Both the position numbers and the translations under genes were made by a program. This document shows, in pieces, positions 1 through 7,196 of a stretch of 64,000 nucleotides of DNA (positions within the stretch are counted from its first letter, which is position 1; each line of letters starts with the position of its first letter). Source of the DNA: a virus. The notes beneath the pieces were generated by a model. It saw only the letters and a program-made list of their open reading frames with translations. It did not search any database and was not told the DNA's origin. The stretch covers positions 62,001 to 126,000 of the IMG/VR virus record IMGVR_UViG_3300017917_003388; one strand, 5' to 3'.

Positions 1-172
1 AAGCTTCAGGATTAACTAATATTGATGATTTAGGATTAGATAATATTTTTACAACTATATTTTTTATAAGTTGTTCATTAGGATTTAATTTTCTATTACC
101 ATTATAAGATTTTCTCATGCGGCTTTTTCTACGAAGATAAGACCACTTAAAAAACAATTTGACTTTTTTCAT
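1..172 (-). CDS. Unassigned protein, N-terminal part only
   Basis: An open frame starts with ATG at 172 and runs off the left edge, giving at least 57 residues that begin MKKVKLFFKWSYLRRKSRMR. The N-terminus is strongly basic and aromatic, then becomes mixed. A promoter-like AT element (ATAAATATAT on the plus strand) lies about 20 bases upstream, as for many genes here. I do not recognise the family. The frame is supported by its lack of stops and its fit with the minus-strand gene array; the 3' end and full length are unknown. Confidence 0.55.
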   Translation of the reverse strand, partial: MKKVKLFFKWSYLRRKSRMRKSYNGNRKLNPNEQLIKNIVVKILSNPKSSILVNPEA

Positions 173-230
173 ATAACTTATTTTGAGTTTGTTTTATAAA
201 TATATAAAAAATAAAATGTAATCCTAGTTT

Positions 231-1178
231 TTAATCCGTAAAAAGTTCAACATTTATTGGATCACAACATGGTAACTCATTTACATATAAAGTATCACTA
301 ATTTCAAATATAGGACATGTATATAAATAATTGACATTTATTATAGATGGAGCTGATATATTTTCAGATATATTATATCCTGTATTTATTAATACACCAT
401 TTATAAACCATTGAGGTAAATTAATCGGACCATTAGGTGTAAATCTCCAAGCTTCTGGAGTATTGATAGTATACACACTTGTATTTCTGTTTACAGGAAA
501 TGAAGCAATAGTACCTAAATTATTTTGTATACCTAAACAAGCTCTTCCTCCATTCCATGTATTACATGTTTGTTTTTTATTAACATATATGTCAATTATA
601 TTAGTAAATTCATGTAATACTATTTGAAATGTAGATATTAAATTATTACATTGGAAATGTGGGATTTGATAAAAGCTTACAATTAACTTTCTATACGGAG
701 ATACTCCTATTACACCATATCTAACAGTACCCCCAATTGATGGATCAATATCATGATATAAACCTATCATTGATCTTGGGAAGTTTGCAACATTTGTTGG
801 TATAGATGCATTAAAAGCCCAAGGAGAAAACTGATTAGCATATGTTAGATTAAAACTTATAATACCATTAGTACTAATTACATATTTATTATAAGTTTGC
901 CCATAAAAACAAAAATTAAATGGTAAATTTATTATTTGAGACCATACATCATCGATAGGGATGTTATATAAAGTACCGGTATTATAAGGATAAGGATTAT
1001 AAGGGATTGGTGATACTAAATAGGATGTAGTATTATATGTTATTGTATCTAAATCACAAGTTAAATTGAGAGAAATGTCACCACATATAGTAGTGTCATT
1101 TCCTCCCAATATATTAATTGTGGGTGTTTGTGAAAATAATAAATTAGATATTAATAGTAGTCCTAATAATAGTCTCAT
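231..1178 (-). CDS. Secreted protein of Bacteroidota type, unknown function
   Basis: The protein has 315 residues. The first 17 form a classical signal peptide (MRLLLGLLLISNLLFSQ) with a hydrophobic core and the Ser-Gln end common in flavobacterial secreted proteins, so it should leave the cytoplasm. The mature part is rich in Asn, Tyr, Ile and Pro, carries paired cysteines (residues about 32, 41, 90, 176, 205, 214, 289, 307-308) and looks like beta-sandwich surface modules found in large secreted Bacteroidota proteins. Its start overlaps the stop of the small upstream gene (ATGA), so translation is probably coupled. It could be a virion surface adhesin or a protein that changes the infected cell's surface; the sequence does not decide. 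Confidence 0.7.
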   Translation of the reverse strand: MRLLLGLLLISNLLFSQTPTINILGGNDTTICGDISLNLTCDLDTITYNTTSYLVSPIPYNPYPYNTGTLYNIPIDDVWSQIINLPFNFCFYGQTYNKYVISTNGIISFNLTYANQFSPWAFNASIPTNVANFPRSMIGLYHDIDPSIGGTVRYGVIGVSPYRKLIVSFYQIPHFQCNNLISTFQIVLHEFTNIIDIYVNKKQTCNTWNGGRACLGIQNNLGTIASFPVNRNTSVYTINTPEAWRFTPNGPINLPQWFINGVLINTGYNISENISAPSIINVNYLYTCPIFEISDTLYVNELPCCDPINVELFTD

Positions 1179-1357
1179 GGTTTTGGAATTCTTGATTCTT
1201 TAATACCCTTTAATTCTATAAGTGAATTTAATATAGATATAGACATGGGATTTCTATATAATTTATTTGATAACTCCATAAATTTAATTTGATCATCTAA
1301 TTTAGTTGAACTTATTGAAGGTAGTTCATTTAATAATTTTGACATTTGTTCTTCCAT
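1175..1357 (-). CDS. Small unassigned protein
   Basis: A 60-residue protein starting MEEQMSKLLNELPSISSTKL. It is mostly helical in composition, with heptad-like Leu/Ile spacing and no Cys or membrane segment. It sits 3 bases downstream of an endonuclease gene, and its stop overlaps the start of the secreted protein gene by 4 bases (ATGA). The tight spacing supports it being real. No family recognised. Confidence 0.55.
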   Translation of the reverse strand: MEEQMSKLLNELPSISSTKLDDQIKFMELSNKLYRNPMSISILNSLIELKGIKESRIPKP

Positions 1358-1360
1358 AAT

Positions 1361-2071
1361 TTATACATTTAATGTTTTTAATTTTTCTTCAATATTGTCA
1401 TTATAAGATAATATAAGTAAATCAATATTGTTATCCAAACAATATTGCTTTTTTATTTCATCTCTTTGTTTAAGGTATTCAAATCCTTTTTCACCTCCAA
1501 AAAATGTAACTGGTTTATAATGTTGTAAACCATTATACTCAATTAACATATTATGTTTGGGTAAATAAAAATCATAATAATGATATGAATCTTTAATTTT
1601 TACTTGATATTGATAGATATATTCTATATTATTTCTATTTAACCAAATACCTACTTGTTCTTCTCCTTTATATATATTACATTCAGGACAGTTACTTTTT
1701 GCATATAAATGAATAGATGGTTTTTGAAAAAAAGATCCATGTTTTGAACATATAATTTCTACTTCCTGATAAAGATTTTGGTAGTTTATTTTAGAGTAAT
1801 CATATATGTCATTATGGATCTTTTTTGCTCTTTCTAAGAATTGTTCTTTTGTTATTTGTTTAGGATTAGGTCTTCGATTTTGACATTTTAAACACCCAAA
1901 TCCTTTATATAATACTGATGGTGGTTTGTTTTCTATATTTCCACAGTTTTTACATATCAATTTAACATTAGAATGAGCATCTTTATAAGATAATAAAGAA
2001 TAATCAAATTTATCTATACCAAATTTAGATTCTATTCGTTTTATGAAATCGTCTTGAGTTAACTTATGCAT
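1361..2071 (-). CDS. Putative homing endonuclease, zinc-ribbon plus Vsr-like nuclease
   Basis: The protein has 236 residues. Two CxxC zinc-ribbon-like units occupy the N-terminal half: one with C39/C42 paired with CLKC near residue 60, the second with ICSKHG near 110 paired with CPEC near 130. The C-terminal third has a PD-(D/E)XK/Vsr-like core, YDFYLPKHNMLIEYNGLQHY (about residues 166-185), in which the D of YDFY and the E of LIEYNG are the likely catalytic acids. This layout is known from free-standing phage homing endonucleases. The gene has its own copy of the recurrent promoter element (2078-2090), starting 7 bases beyond the ATG. It lies between QueE and a secreted-protein operon and is probably selfish DNA. 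Confidence 0.75.
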   Translation of the reverse strand: MHKLTQDDFIKRIESKFGIDKFDYSLLSYKDAHSNVKLICKNCGNIENKPPSVLYKGFGCLKCQNRRPNPKQITKEQFLERAKKIHNDIYDYSKINYQNLYQEVEIICSKHGSFFQKPSIHLYAKSNCPECNIYKGEEQVGIWLNRNNIEYIYQYQVKIKDSYHYYDFYLPKHNMLIEYNGLQHYKPVTFFGGEKGFEYLKQRDEIKKQYCLDNNIDLLILSYNDNIEEKLKTLNV

Positions 2072-2077
2072 ATATTT

Positions 2078-2090
2078 TTATTATAAATAT
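2078..2090 (-). promoter_or_regulatory. Putative late promoter element
   Basis: Exact copy of the 13-mer that reads ATATTTATAATAA on the coding strand and contains TATAAT. It sits just upstream of the endonuclease start at 2071, so any leader would be very short. The promoter role is inferred from recurrence of the element upstream of many genes. Confidence 0.5.
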
Positions 2091-2106
2091 ATGGAATAAA
2101 ACTCTT

Positions 2107-3012
2107 TTATACGTTAATTACACGATCCCAAGCTGAGATATGTAATCTTGTTAATCCTCTAAACATATATTTCTTACTCATTTCTAATACAAATTGAGTA
2201 CGTTCATGGAAGTCAGTTTGACTATCTAAACCTGGCATACAAACAATGTTTTTAAGTGGTATTTTAAATGGTTCAATAAAATCACGGAATATTTCCTTAA
2301 CATCATCTTCAGTTGAAATAACAAACTTAAATTGATAGTTATGGTGTTCCATAATACGTTGAATAGCTGCAGGAACTATTCTTTGTTTCTCAGTCATACC
2401 TGAGTTGGATAGCTTAGGTGAACAGTTGATTTGGTCTAGTAGACTAAATAGTGGATGGTCAATTATGATTGTACCATTAGTTTCTATTTCGTAATAAGGT
2501 CCGTTTTTAACATAGATAAAATTATTATAATCTTTTTTATGACCATGTAATGACGGATAATCTTCATATCCTACTATGTCAATCCCTTGATTGTCAATCC
2601 AATATTTAGTAAAATTAACAATGGCTTCTTGATGTCCTTTAATTGTAGGTTCTCCACCTGTCCAAATGATATGGATAGTACCATTTCTAATCTGTTCATA
2701 GATACCCTGCTCTTTCCATTGATCAATTAGGTATTGGAAATCTTTTTCTTCACCTCTCCATAACCATTGAGAAGTACTATCACAAGTCCAAGTTGCTTTA
2801 CCTTCTAACTCTAAATCGCCTTTGAATATTTCGCCATCTTCTAATGATTTTTCTTTAGCTAATTGGTTAGTAAACTTACGAGACATACCGCAAGTTAAGT
2901 TACAAATACCTAAACGAATGAAATATGATGGTATACCTGTTGAAAAACCTTCCCCTTGGACTGAAAAAAAATCACTTGATATGAGTAACTTGTTTGGATC
3001 TATTTTTGACAT
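2107..3012 (-). CDS. queE: QueE, 7-carboxy-7-deazaguanine synthase (radical SAM)
   Basis: The protein has 301 residues. QueE rearranges 6-carboxy-tetrahydropterin to 7-carboxy-7-deazaguanine, the step between QueD and QueC. The family signature SVQGEG (residues 17-22) and the FIRLGICNLTC strand-loop (31-41) are clear, as is WTGGEPT further on, the SAM-binding glycine motif. The [4Fe-4S] cysteines are unusual: C37 and C41 keep the first spacing, but the expected third Cys two residues later is displaced to C77 (WTCDS) by an insertion of about 33 residues. The protein is also longer than typical QueE (about 210-240). queD lies just upstream, with queC and the DpdA-like gene further up, which supports a preQ0 pathway used for DNA modification. 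Confidence 0.92.
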   Translation of the reverse strand: MSKIDPNKLLISSDFFSVQGEGFSTGIPSYFIRLGICNLTCGMSRKFTNQLAKEKSLEDGEIFKGDLELEGKATWTCDSTSQWLWRGEEKDFQYLIDQWKEQGIYEQIRNGTIHIIWTGGEPTIKGHQEAIVNFTKYWIDNQGIDIVGYEDYPSLHGHKKDYNNFIYVKNGPYYEIETNGTIIIDHPLFSLLDQINCSPKLSNSGMTEKQRIVPAAIQRIMEHHNYQFKFVISTEDDVKEIFRDFIEPFKIPLKNIVCMPGLDSQTDFHERTQFVLEMSKKYMFRGLTRLHISAWDRVINV

Positions 3013-3039
3013 ATTTATTTTAATTTATTATTTATAAAA

Positions 3040-3630
3040 TCATCCTTTTTTGGATATATTTTGTTTTCTATCATCATACTCTATAATTCCTTTATTTAAT
3101 GCATATTGTGATATTTCATATCTTCTTTCTAAATTAAAAGCATTCCACTCTTTAGTCGAAATACTTTCTGCTAAACATTCAGTCCAACAATTTGGAGTTT
3201 CATAAATTGTTACTTTATGAATTTTTAAACCAGTTAAAGCGTCTTTATATAAAGTATTAGATAATATTTCCATTGCTAAAAATACTTCTTTAGCAATATT
3301 TTCTACTGATGGATTACAATATTCTCCTGCTCCATTTAAACTCATTAACCATAATTTAGTACCATATTCTTTTGTAGTCTCAATCAACTTATAATCATGT
3401 GGGTTTAAAATCATTCCATGATCTAAAATATCATCAATCCATTGGCAAAATACTCTTTTTATTTCTTTAAAATCAATAGCATACCCTATTTCTTCCATGT
3501 TTTCAAAACTAAAAGTTAATTCATATAAATAAGTATGCCCATGAATATTATAACATTTCATAAATTCATTCATAACTCTATGACCTGAATCAAAATTGCC
3601 TTTTCGACTTATGTATTGTATTTTTTTCAT
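3040..3630 (-). CDS. queD: QueD, 6-carboxy-5,6,7,8-tetrahydropterin synthase
   Basis: The protein has 196 residues of the 6-pyruvoyl-tetrahydropterin synthase fold. QueD converts 7,8-dihydroneopterin triphosphate to 6-carboxytetrahydropterin. The zinc ligands are H17 (in FDSGHR) and H30/H32 (HGHTY); C26 in CYNIHGH gives the CxxxHGH arrangement that marks QueD rather than eukaryotic PTPS. The late motif ETPNCWTEC matches the substrate-binding Glu region. It is longer than usual (about 120-140), with extra C-terminal residues. The next gene downstream is queE, 27 bases away. No GTP cyclohydrolase (FolE) is seen in this window, so the first precursor must come from the host or from elsewhere in the genome. 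Confidence 0.92.
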   Translation of the reverse strand: MKKIQYISRKGNFDSGHRVMNEFMKCYNIHGHTYLYELTFSFENMEEIGYAIDFKEIKRVFCQWIDDILDHGMILNPHDYKLIETTKEYGTKLWLMSLNGAGEYCNPSVENIAKEVFLAMEILSNTLYKDALTGLKIHKVTIYETPNCWTECLAESISTKEWNAFNLERRYEISQYALNKGIIEYDDRKQNISKKG

Positions 3631-3646
3631 AAATTAAATATGTTGA

Positions 3647-4306
3647 TTAATTTTTATATTTCCAAATATAACCATATGCTGTTTTTTGGATTCCTCTACA
3701 ACAAAAACATAAACCACTATTGTGGAAACCCAAATTTTTTGTAATATCTTTAAAAGATTCCCATTCTTTAATAAAGATTCCATCTAAACTATATTGAAGG
3801 ATAGGTAAACATCTTTTCCCTTTCATATTAATTTTTTTATCTTCAGGGAATTTTTTTCCTTTTTTAGATAATGATATTTTTAATTTTATTTCATCAGAAT
3901 ATTTTCTTCCTATAGCTTTAGAAGACATTTTTTGTTTAGTTTCTTCACTATGTTTTCTTCCTTTATTTCCTATCCCTATTTTCTTTCTATGTTCTTTAGA
4001 TTTTGGCCCTCCACCAACATCATATAAATTACAAAATAAAACTCTTTTCCAATTCCCCTTAGATTGATTAAGATAGTATTGTTTCCAATATATTTCTCGT
4101 TCATTTAATTGTTCATTAGAACATTCTTCAACTATTTCAAAAATATGATTTTCAGGGCCATATTTTTTAAGTGAATTATAAAGTTTGGGTTGTTGTTTAC
4201 AAGTTAAATTTTTATAACTATATTTCCATCTAATTTCTATATCTTTAGCTTGACCAATATATATTTTTCCTTTTGGATTTGTGATTTTATAAATTCCTAT
4301 ACTCAT
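3647..4306 (-). CDS. GIY-YIG homing endonuclease with NUMOD motifs
   Basis: The protein has 219 residues. The N-terminal GIY-YIG domain begins GIYKITNPKGKIYIGQ (residues 4-19), with the family Arg in IEIRWK and the metal-binding Glu in NEREIYWK (about residue 70). A NUMOD3-type DNA-binding stretch follows (SKEHRKKIGIGNKGRKHS, about 103-120, then a second copy), and the C-terminus is a NUMOD1-like helix-turn-helix ending TAYGYIWKYKN. It is a free-standing homing endonuclease inserted between queD and the thioredoxin gene. It has its own copy of the recurrent promoter element at 4317-4329. Confidence 0.88.
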   Translation of the reverse strand: MSIGIYKITNPKGKIYIGQAKDIEIRWKYSYKNLTCKQQPKLYNSLKKYGPENHIFEIVEECSNEQLNEREIYWKQYYLNQSKGNWKRVLFCNLYDVGGGPKSKEHRKKIGIGNKGRKHSEETKQKMSSKAIGRKYSDEIKLKISLSKKGKKFPEDKKINMKGKRCLPILQYSLDGIFIKEWESFKDITKNLGFHNSGLCFCCRGIQKTAYGYIWKYKN

Positions 4307-4316
4307 AATTGTTATT

Positions 4317-4329
4317 TTATTATAAATAT
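4317..4329 (-). promoter_or_regulatory. Putative late promoter element
   Basis: Exact 13-mer (ATATTTATAATAA on the coding strand), about 10 bases upstream of the GIY-YIG endonuclease start at 4306. Promoter role inferred from recurrence. Confidence 0.5.
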
Positions 4330-4367
4330 ATAAAATCCAAAATCTACTACCCAGTTACAAAATATAT

Positions 4368-4616
4368 TTATCCATTAATTAAATTATTTAATTGTGATGA
4401 ATTTAATGCTCCAACATAACGACGTACTTCATTACCATTTTCTAAAATAATAGTTGTTGGAATACTTTTAACATTAAATTTACTAGTATATACAGCATCA
4501 TAATCTACATCTATTTTATTTATTTGGGTTCCGGATGTTGATGCTTGTTCTATAACTGGATTTGTTTTTTGGCAGGATGGACACCACCCTGCCGTAAAAT
4601 ATAATACTTGTTTCAT
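4368..4616 (-). CDS. Thioredoxin-like protein
   Basis: An 82-residue single-domain thioredoxin fold. The redox-active motif WCPSC is at residues 11-15 and the cis-proline loop at SIPTT (about 52-56); both are needed for thiol-disulfide exchange. The probable role is to re-reduce the phage ribonucleotide reductase encoded upstream at 8670-11788, as T4 NrdC does for its host system; this partner is inferred. The gene is 3 bases from the UVR-motif gene and is probably co-transcribed with it. The size is slightly below bacterial thioredoxin (about 105) and close to phage versions. Confidence 0.88.
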   Translation of the reverse strand: MKQVLYFTAGWCPSCQKTNPVIEQASTSGTQINKIDVDYDAVYTSKFNVKSIPTTIILENGNEVRRYVGALNSSQLNNLING

Positions 4617-4619
4617 TTT

Positions 4620-4934
4620 TTAAGATTTTGAATTCATTAATTGTTCTTTTTCTTTTTTTAATTGAGCTGCCTTCTCATAATCTTCAGATTTAACTGCAAT
4701 TTTAATTTGTTTATCAAGCTCAATTAATTTTTGTTTTGTTTCATCTATGATTGGGAAAGATTCAGAACTAGTAATTTTAGTTGTTCCATCACTAGATACA
4801 AATGTTCTTGTGATAGTTTTAAATCCATCTTTTTCTTCGGTAGATTCGGTTACAGTTCCTTGTTTTTTAAGAGCTTCCCAATCGTGTTCTGTGTTAAAAT
4901 TAAATGTACTGTTACTAAAAAAATCGAAAATCAT
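4620..4934 (-). CDS. UVR-motif protein
   Basis: A 104-residue protein. Residues about 68-102 form a helical hairpin with the UvrB/UvrC (UVR) motif pattern: KQKLIELDKQIKIAVKSEDY followed by EKAAQLKKEKEQL. This motif mediates UvrB-UvrC contact in excision repair and also occurs in clamp and McsA-type adaptors. The N-terminal part (FDFFSNSTFNFN, then a Thr/Ser-rich beta stretch) is unassigned. It lies 3 bases upstream of the thioredoxin gene. A protein-protein adaptor role is inferred. Confidence 0.6.
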   Translation of the reverse strand: MIFDFFSNSTFNFNTEHDWEALKKQGTVTESTEEKDGFKTITRTFVSSDGTTKITSSESFPIIDETKQKLIELDKQIKIAVKSEDYEKAAQLKKEKEQLMNSKS

Positions 4935-4997
4935 AATTTTTAATTTTTATGGGTTAATAATATTTGTTTTAAATATAAATAATATTTTAATGTAGTC

Positions 4998-5699
4998 TTA
5001 GTTTTTGAATTTCCAAATGTATTTATATGCTGTTTTTCTTTTTTCATTACAACATTCACTTATGGCAGAACTAGTTTTATTTAATGATTTTCCAGCTTCT
5101 GTAGCACTAATCCATTCTTTAATAAAATTTCCTTTTTTATCATATTGTAGAACAGGTTTAGTTTTAACCCAATCTACTTTTCTTCCTTCTAATTTAGATG
5201 ATATTTTCTTATTTCTTATAGACTCTTTTTTATAATGTTCCAAATTAGAAGTTTTTATTTTTTCTCCTCTTTTAGGATTTTTATAACATTCATGTTCTAT
5301 TTTAGAATTTTTTATTTTATCTTTAGTATTTTGTGATAGATTTTTTCCTTTAAATCTTTTACTAACATCAGGGCGTTTTATTCCTTTTAATTTTTTAGAA
5401 GTTTCAGGTCTTAAAGTATTTTTCATCTTATGTTTAGATTCTTCTGTGTGAAAGGATAACCCACCACCTCCATCATTTTTATTTAATAAAATAAAACCCC
5501 AACTTTTATAAAGTGATACATAATGTTTTTCCCAAAACTTCCAATCTTTTTCATTTATGTAGTCTAACTCAAATATGTTTAAATCTTTATTTAATCTACT
5601 TTTATGTTGGGATTCTCTTATTTTTAAACTATTTTTAGTTTTTCCTATATAAAAAGGAATATCTTTGTTATTTAATAAACAATAAATGTAAATTTTCAT
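4998..5699 (-). CDS. GIY-YIG homing endonuclease with NUMOD motifs
   Basis: The protein has 233 residues. The N-terminal nuclease domain reads YIYCLLNNKDIPFYIGKT (residues 4-21), with the Arg in SLKIRESQH and the catalytic Glu in FWEKHYVSLY (about residues 56-65). A Lys-rich NUMOD3-like segment (EESKHKMKNT) follows, and the C-terminus is a NUMOD1-like helix-turn-helix ending KTAYKYIWKFKN, nearly the same ending as the endonuclease at 3647-4306. The two are probably related but not recent copies. It sits between the UVR-motif gene and queC and is most likely selfish. Confidence 0.88.
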   Translation of the reverse strand: MKIYIYCLLNNKDIPFYIGKTKNSLKIRESQHKSRLNKDLNIFELDYINEKDWKFWEKHYVSLYKSWGFILLNKNDGGGGLSFHTEESKHKMKNTLRPETSKKLKGIKRPDVSKRFKGKNLSQNTKDKIKNSKIEHECYKNPKRGEKIKTSNLEHYKKESIRNKKISSKLEGRKVDWVKTKPVLQYDKKGNFIKEWISATEAGKSLNKTSSAISECCNEKRKTAYKYIWKFKN

Positions 5700-5732
5700 A
5701 ATATATCAGTCTATGCGGTACGACTATAAATA

Positions 5733-6677
5733 TCATGATTTCTCACTTCTTTCCCATTCATCACAAATTTTTTCAACATATTCTTTAACAAATTCCCAAG
5801 ATACTAAAGTACCATCTTCTTCAGCATATTGAACTGGGTCTTCTAATCCTAATTTGATAAAAGATTCACAACGTTCAATACTAGAGCCTGATTTATAGTC
5901 TGAGTACCATATTTCTCTTTCTCCAGATTCTATTTCTTCATTAGGGAATGTTGATTTTAAACTTGGAAGAATTACTCTGATAGGAGCATAACTAGTATTA
6001 GTACGTTTATAAATTTCTTTATAATCTAGACCTAATTTTTCACAGCATTCAACCCCATCTTTTAATACTCCTGTTTTATCAGTAACATTATACGGAGCAT
6101 AATAATCTACTTTATCAGAATCCCAATTTCCTATTTTAAAAGCATGTTCAATAGCTTGTCTGAATTCTTCAGAGCAATCAGGATAAATTCCGCTTTGTTT
6201 TTTATTATTGAAATCACCCATATGGGTTCCTAAAGCTATATTACATGGTTCTCCTGTTTTTTTTACTATAGATAAAGCAACAGCATATGTAATGGCTGAA
6301 AATATCGCATTACGATTTGGAACTACAGTTGTAAGAGCATTTTCATGAGCATAATGTCCTGTTTTCATTTCCATAGAATTATTATCTACTAACCCACTTA
6401 CTAGTAAATTTGATAAACCATCTAATTTAATAATTTGATGTTTAACACAATGATAAGGAGGAGTATTTTGATCAATCCACTTAAATCCTCTTTCTCGTCC
6501 TTCATTAATATATTGTACTAACTCAGTAGCGCGTTCCAATTCAACTTTATGTTTTTGACCATAATCAAATGATAGTGCTGTTACTTCATAACCATTTGCT
6601 AATAGATGAAGTAACAATGTACTACTATCCATTCCTCCACTTAATGACAGTACAGCATATTTTTGTTTATTTTTCAT
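5733..6677 (-). CDS. queC: QueC, 7-cyano-7-deazaguanine synthase
   Basis: The protein has 314 residues of the ATP-pyrophosphatase (N-type) fold. QueC makes preQ0 from 7-carboxy-7-deazaguanine, ammonia and ATP. The PP-loop SGGMDS is at residues 13-18, FDYGQKH at 37-43 and VVPNRNAIF at 118-126, all family hallmarks. Canonical QueC (about 230 residues) holds a structural zinc with four Cys near the C-terminus; in the matching region here (about 255-275, EIWYSDY then IERCESF) only C270 remains. The protein is also about 80 residues longer. It overlaps the small upstream gene by 11 bases. Confidence 0.9.
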   Translation of the reverse strand: MKNKQKYAVLSLSGGMDSSTLLLHLLANGYEVTALSFDYGQKHKVELERATELVQYINEGRERGFKWIDQNTPPYHCVKHQIIKLDGLSNLLVSGLVDNNSMEMKTGHYAHENALTTVVPNRNAIFSAITYAVALSIVKKTGEPCNIALGTHMGDFNNKKQSGIYPDCSEEFRQAIEHAFKIGNWDSDKVDYYAPYNVTDKTGVLKDGVECCEKLGLDYKEIYKRTNTSYAPIRVILPSLKSTFPNEEIESGEREIWYSDYKSGSSIERCESFIKLGLEDPVQYAEEDGTLVSWEFVKEYVEKICDEWERSEKS

Positions 6678-6921
6678 TTTTAATTAGATTTTTTATTTTA
6701 TTATTTGAAAATGCTTCTACCAAAAATTTATAAGGATATATTAAAATTCGTTTATTTTCATGATTACTCCAAGGAACTTGTTTTGATGAAATTTTTATTT
6801 TGTTTTTTTTAGATAATTTATATATTTCATATCCTAAATTTTTATCTATAGAACCTGCACTAGTTCCTCCTAAAAAATCATAAATTGATATAAACCCGTT
6901 ATTTTCAGTATTTTCATTCAT
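6667..6921 (-). CDS. Small unassigned protein upstream of queC
   Basis: An 84-residue protein starting MNENTENNGFISIYDFLGGT, Lys/Asn-rich, with no Cys or membrane segment. Its 3' end overlaps queC by 11 bases, and its start overlaps (ATGA) the end of a broken upstream frame. The coupling suggests it belongs to the deazaguanine operon, but no family is recognised and no role can be given. Confidence 0.5.
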   Translation of the reverse strand: MNENTENNGFISIYDFLGGTSAGSIDKNLGYEIYKLSKKNKIKISSKQVPWSNHENKRILIYPYKFLVEAFSNNKIKNLIKNEK

Positions 6922-7040
6922 TTTATATAACTTTTAAATAATTTTATATTTTGTAATATAAGTTCAATTTGTATGAAATCCAAATCTTTATCAAAAAATT
7001 CTTCAATTTTTTCTTCTCTTCATCTCAATCTTTAGCTAAC
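6918..7040 (-). pseudogene. Remnant of a small gene, frameshifted
   Basis: Read on the minus strand, an ATG near 7040 gives MLAKD then a stop, while a second frame (EEKIEEFFDKDLDFIQIELI and onward) runs open for about 30 codons and ends in a TGA that overlaps the start of the next gene at 6921. The pieces look like one small acidic protein broken by indels near an A-rich run. Sequencing error in homopolymers is an alternative explanation. Confidence 0.35.
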
Positions 7041-7042
7041 AT

Positions 7043-7185
7043 TTAAATTTTGTATTTCCATATAAATCCATAAGCTTTTTTTTGTTGTCCTCTACAACAA
7101 GCTACTATTCCTGTTCTTTTTTCTTCAATATTGAATAATTCAATTGCTGCTTTTTAATGGATTCCCATTCTTTAATAAAATTTCC
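7043..7185 (-). pseudogene. Remnant of a NUMOD1-containing homing endonuclease
   Basis: The minus strand encodes GNFIKEWESIK and then, after a frameshift, a stretch containing TGIVACCRGQQKKAYGFIWK and ending in TAA. This is the NUMOD1-type helix-turn-helix found at the C-termini of the intact endonucleases at 3647-4306 and 4998-5699 (compare their FIKEW and KTAYGYIWK or KTAYKYIWK). No nuclease domain is left. The fragment abuts the stop of the DpdA-like gene, so an endonuclease once sat here and has been mostly lost. Confidence 0.7.
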
Positions 7186-7196
7186 TTAAGGGAATA

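Noticed and set aside
2822-3037. Plus-strand open frames over queE and other genes
   Set aside because: All plus-strand frames lie within well-supported minus-strand genes and show no family pattern.
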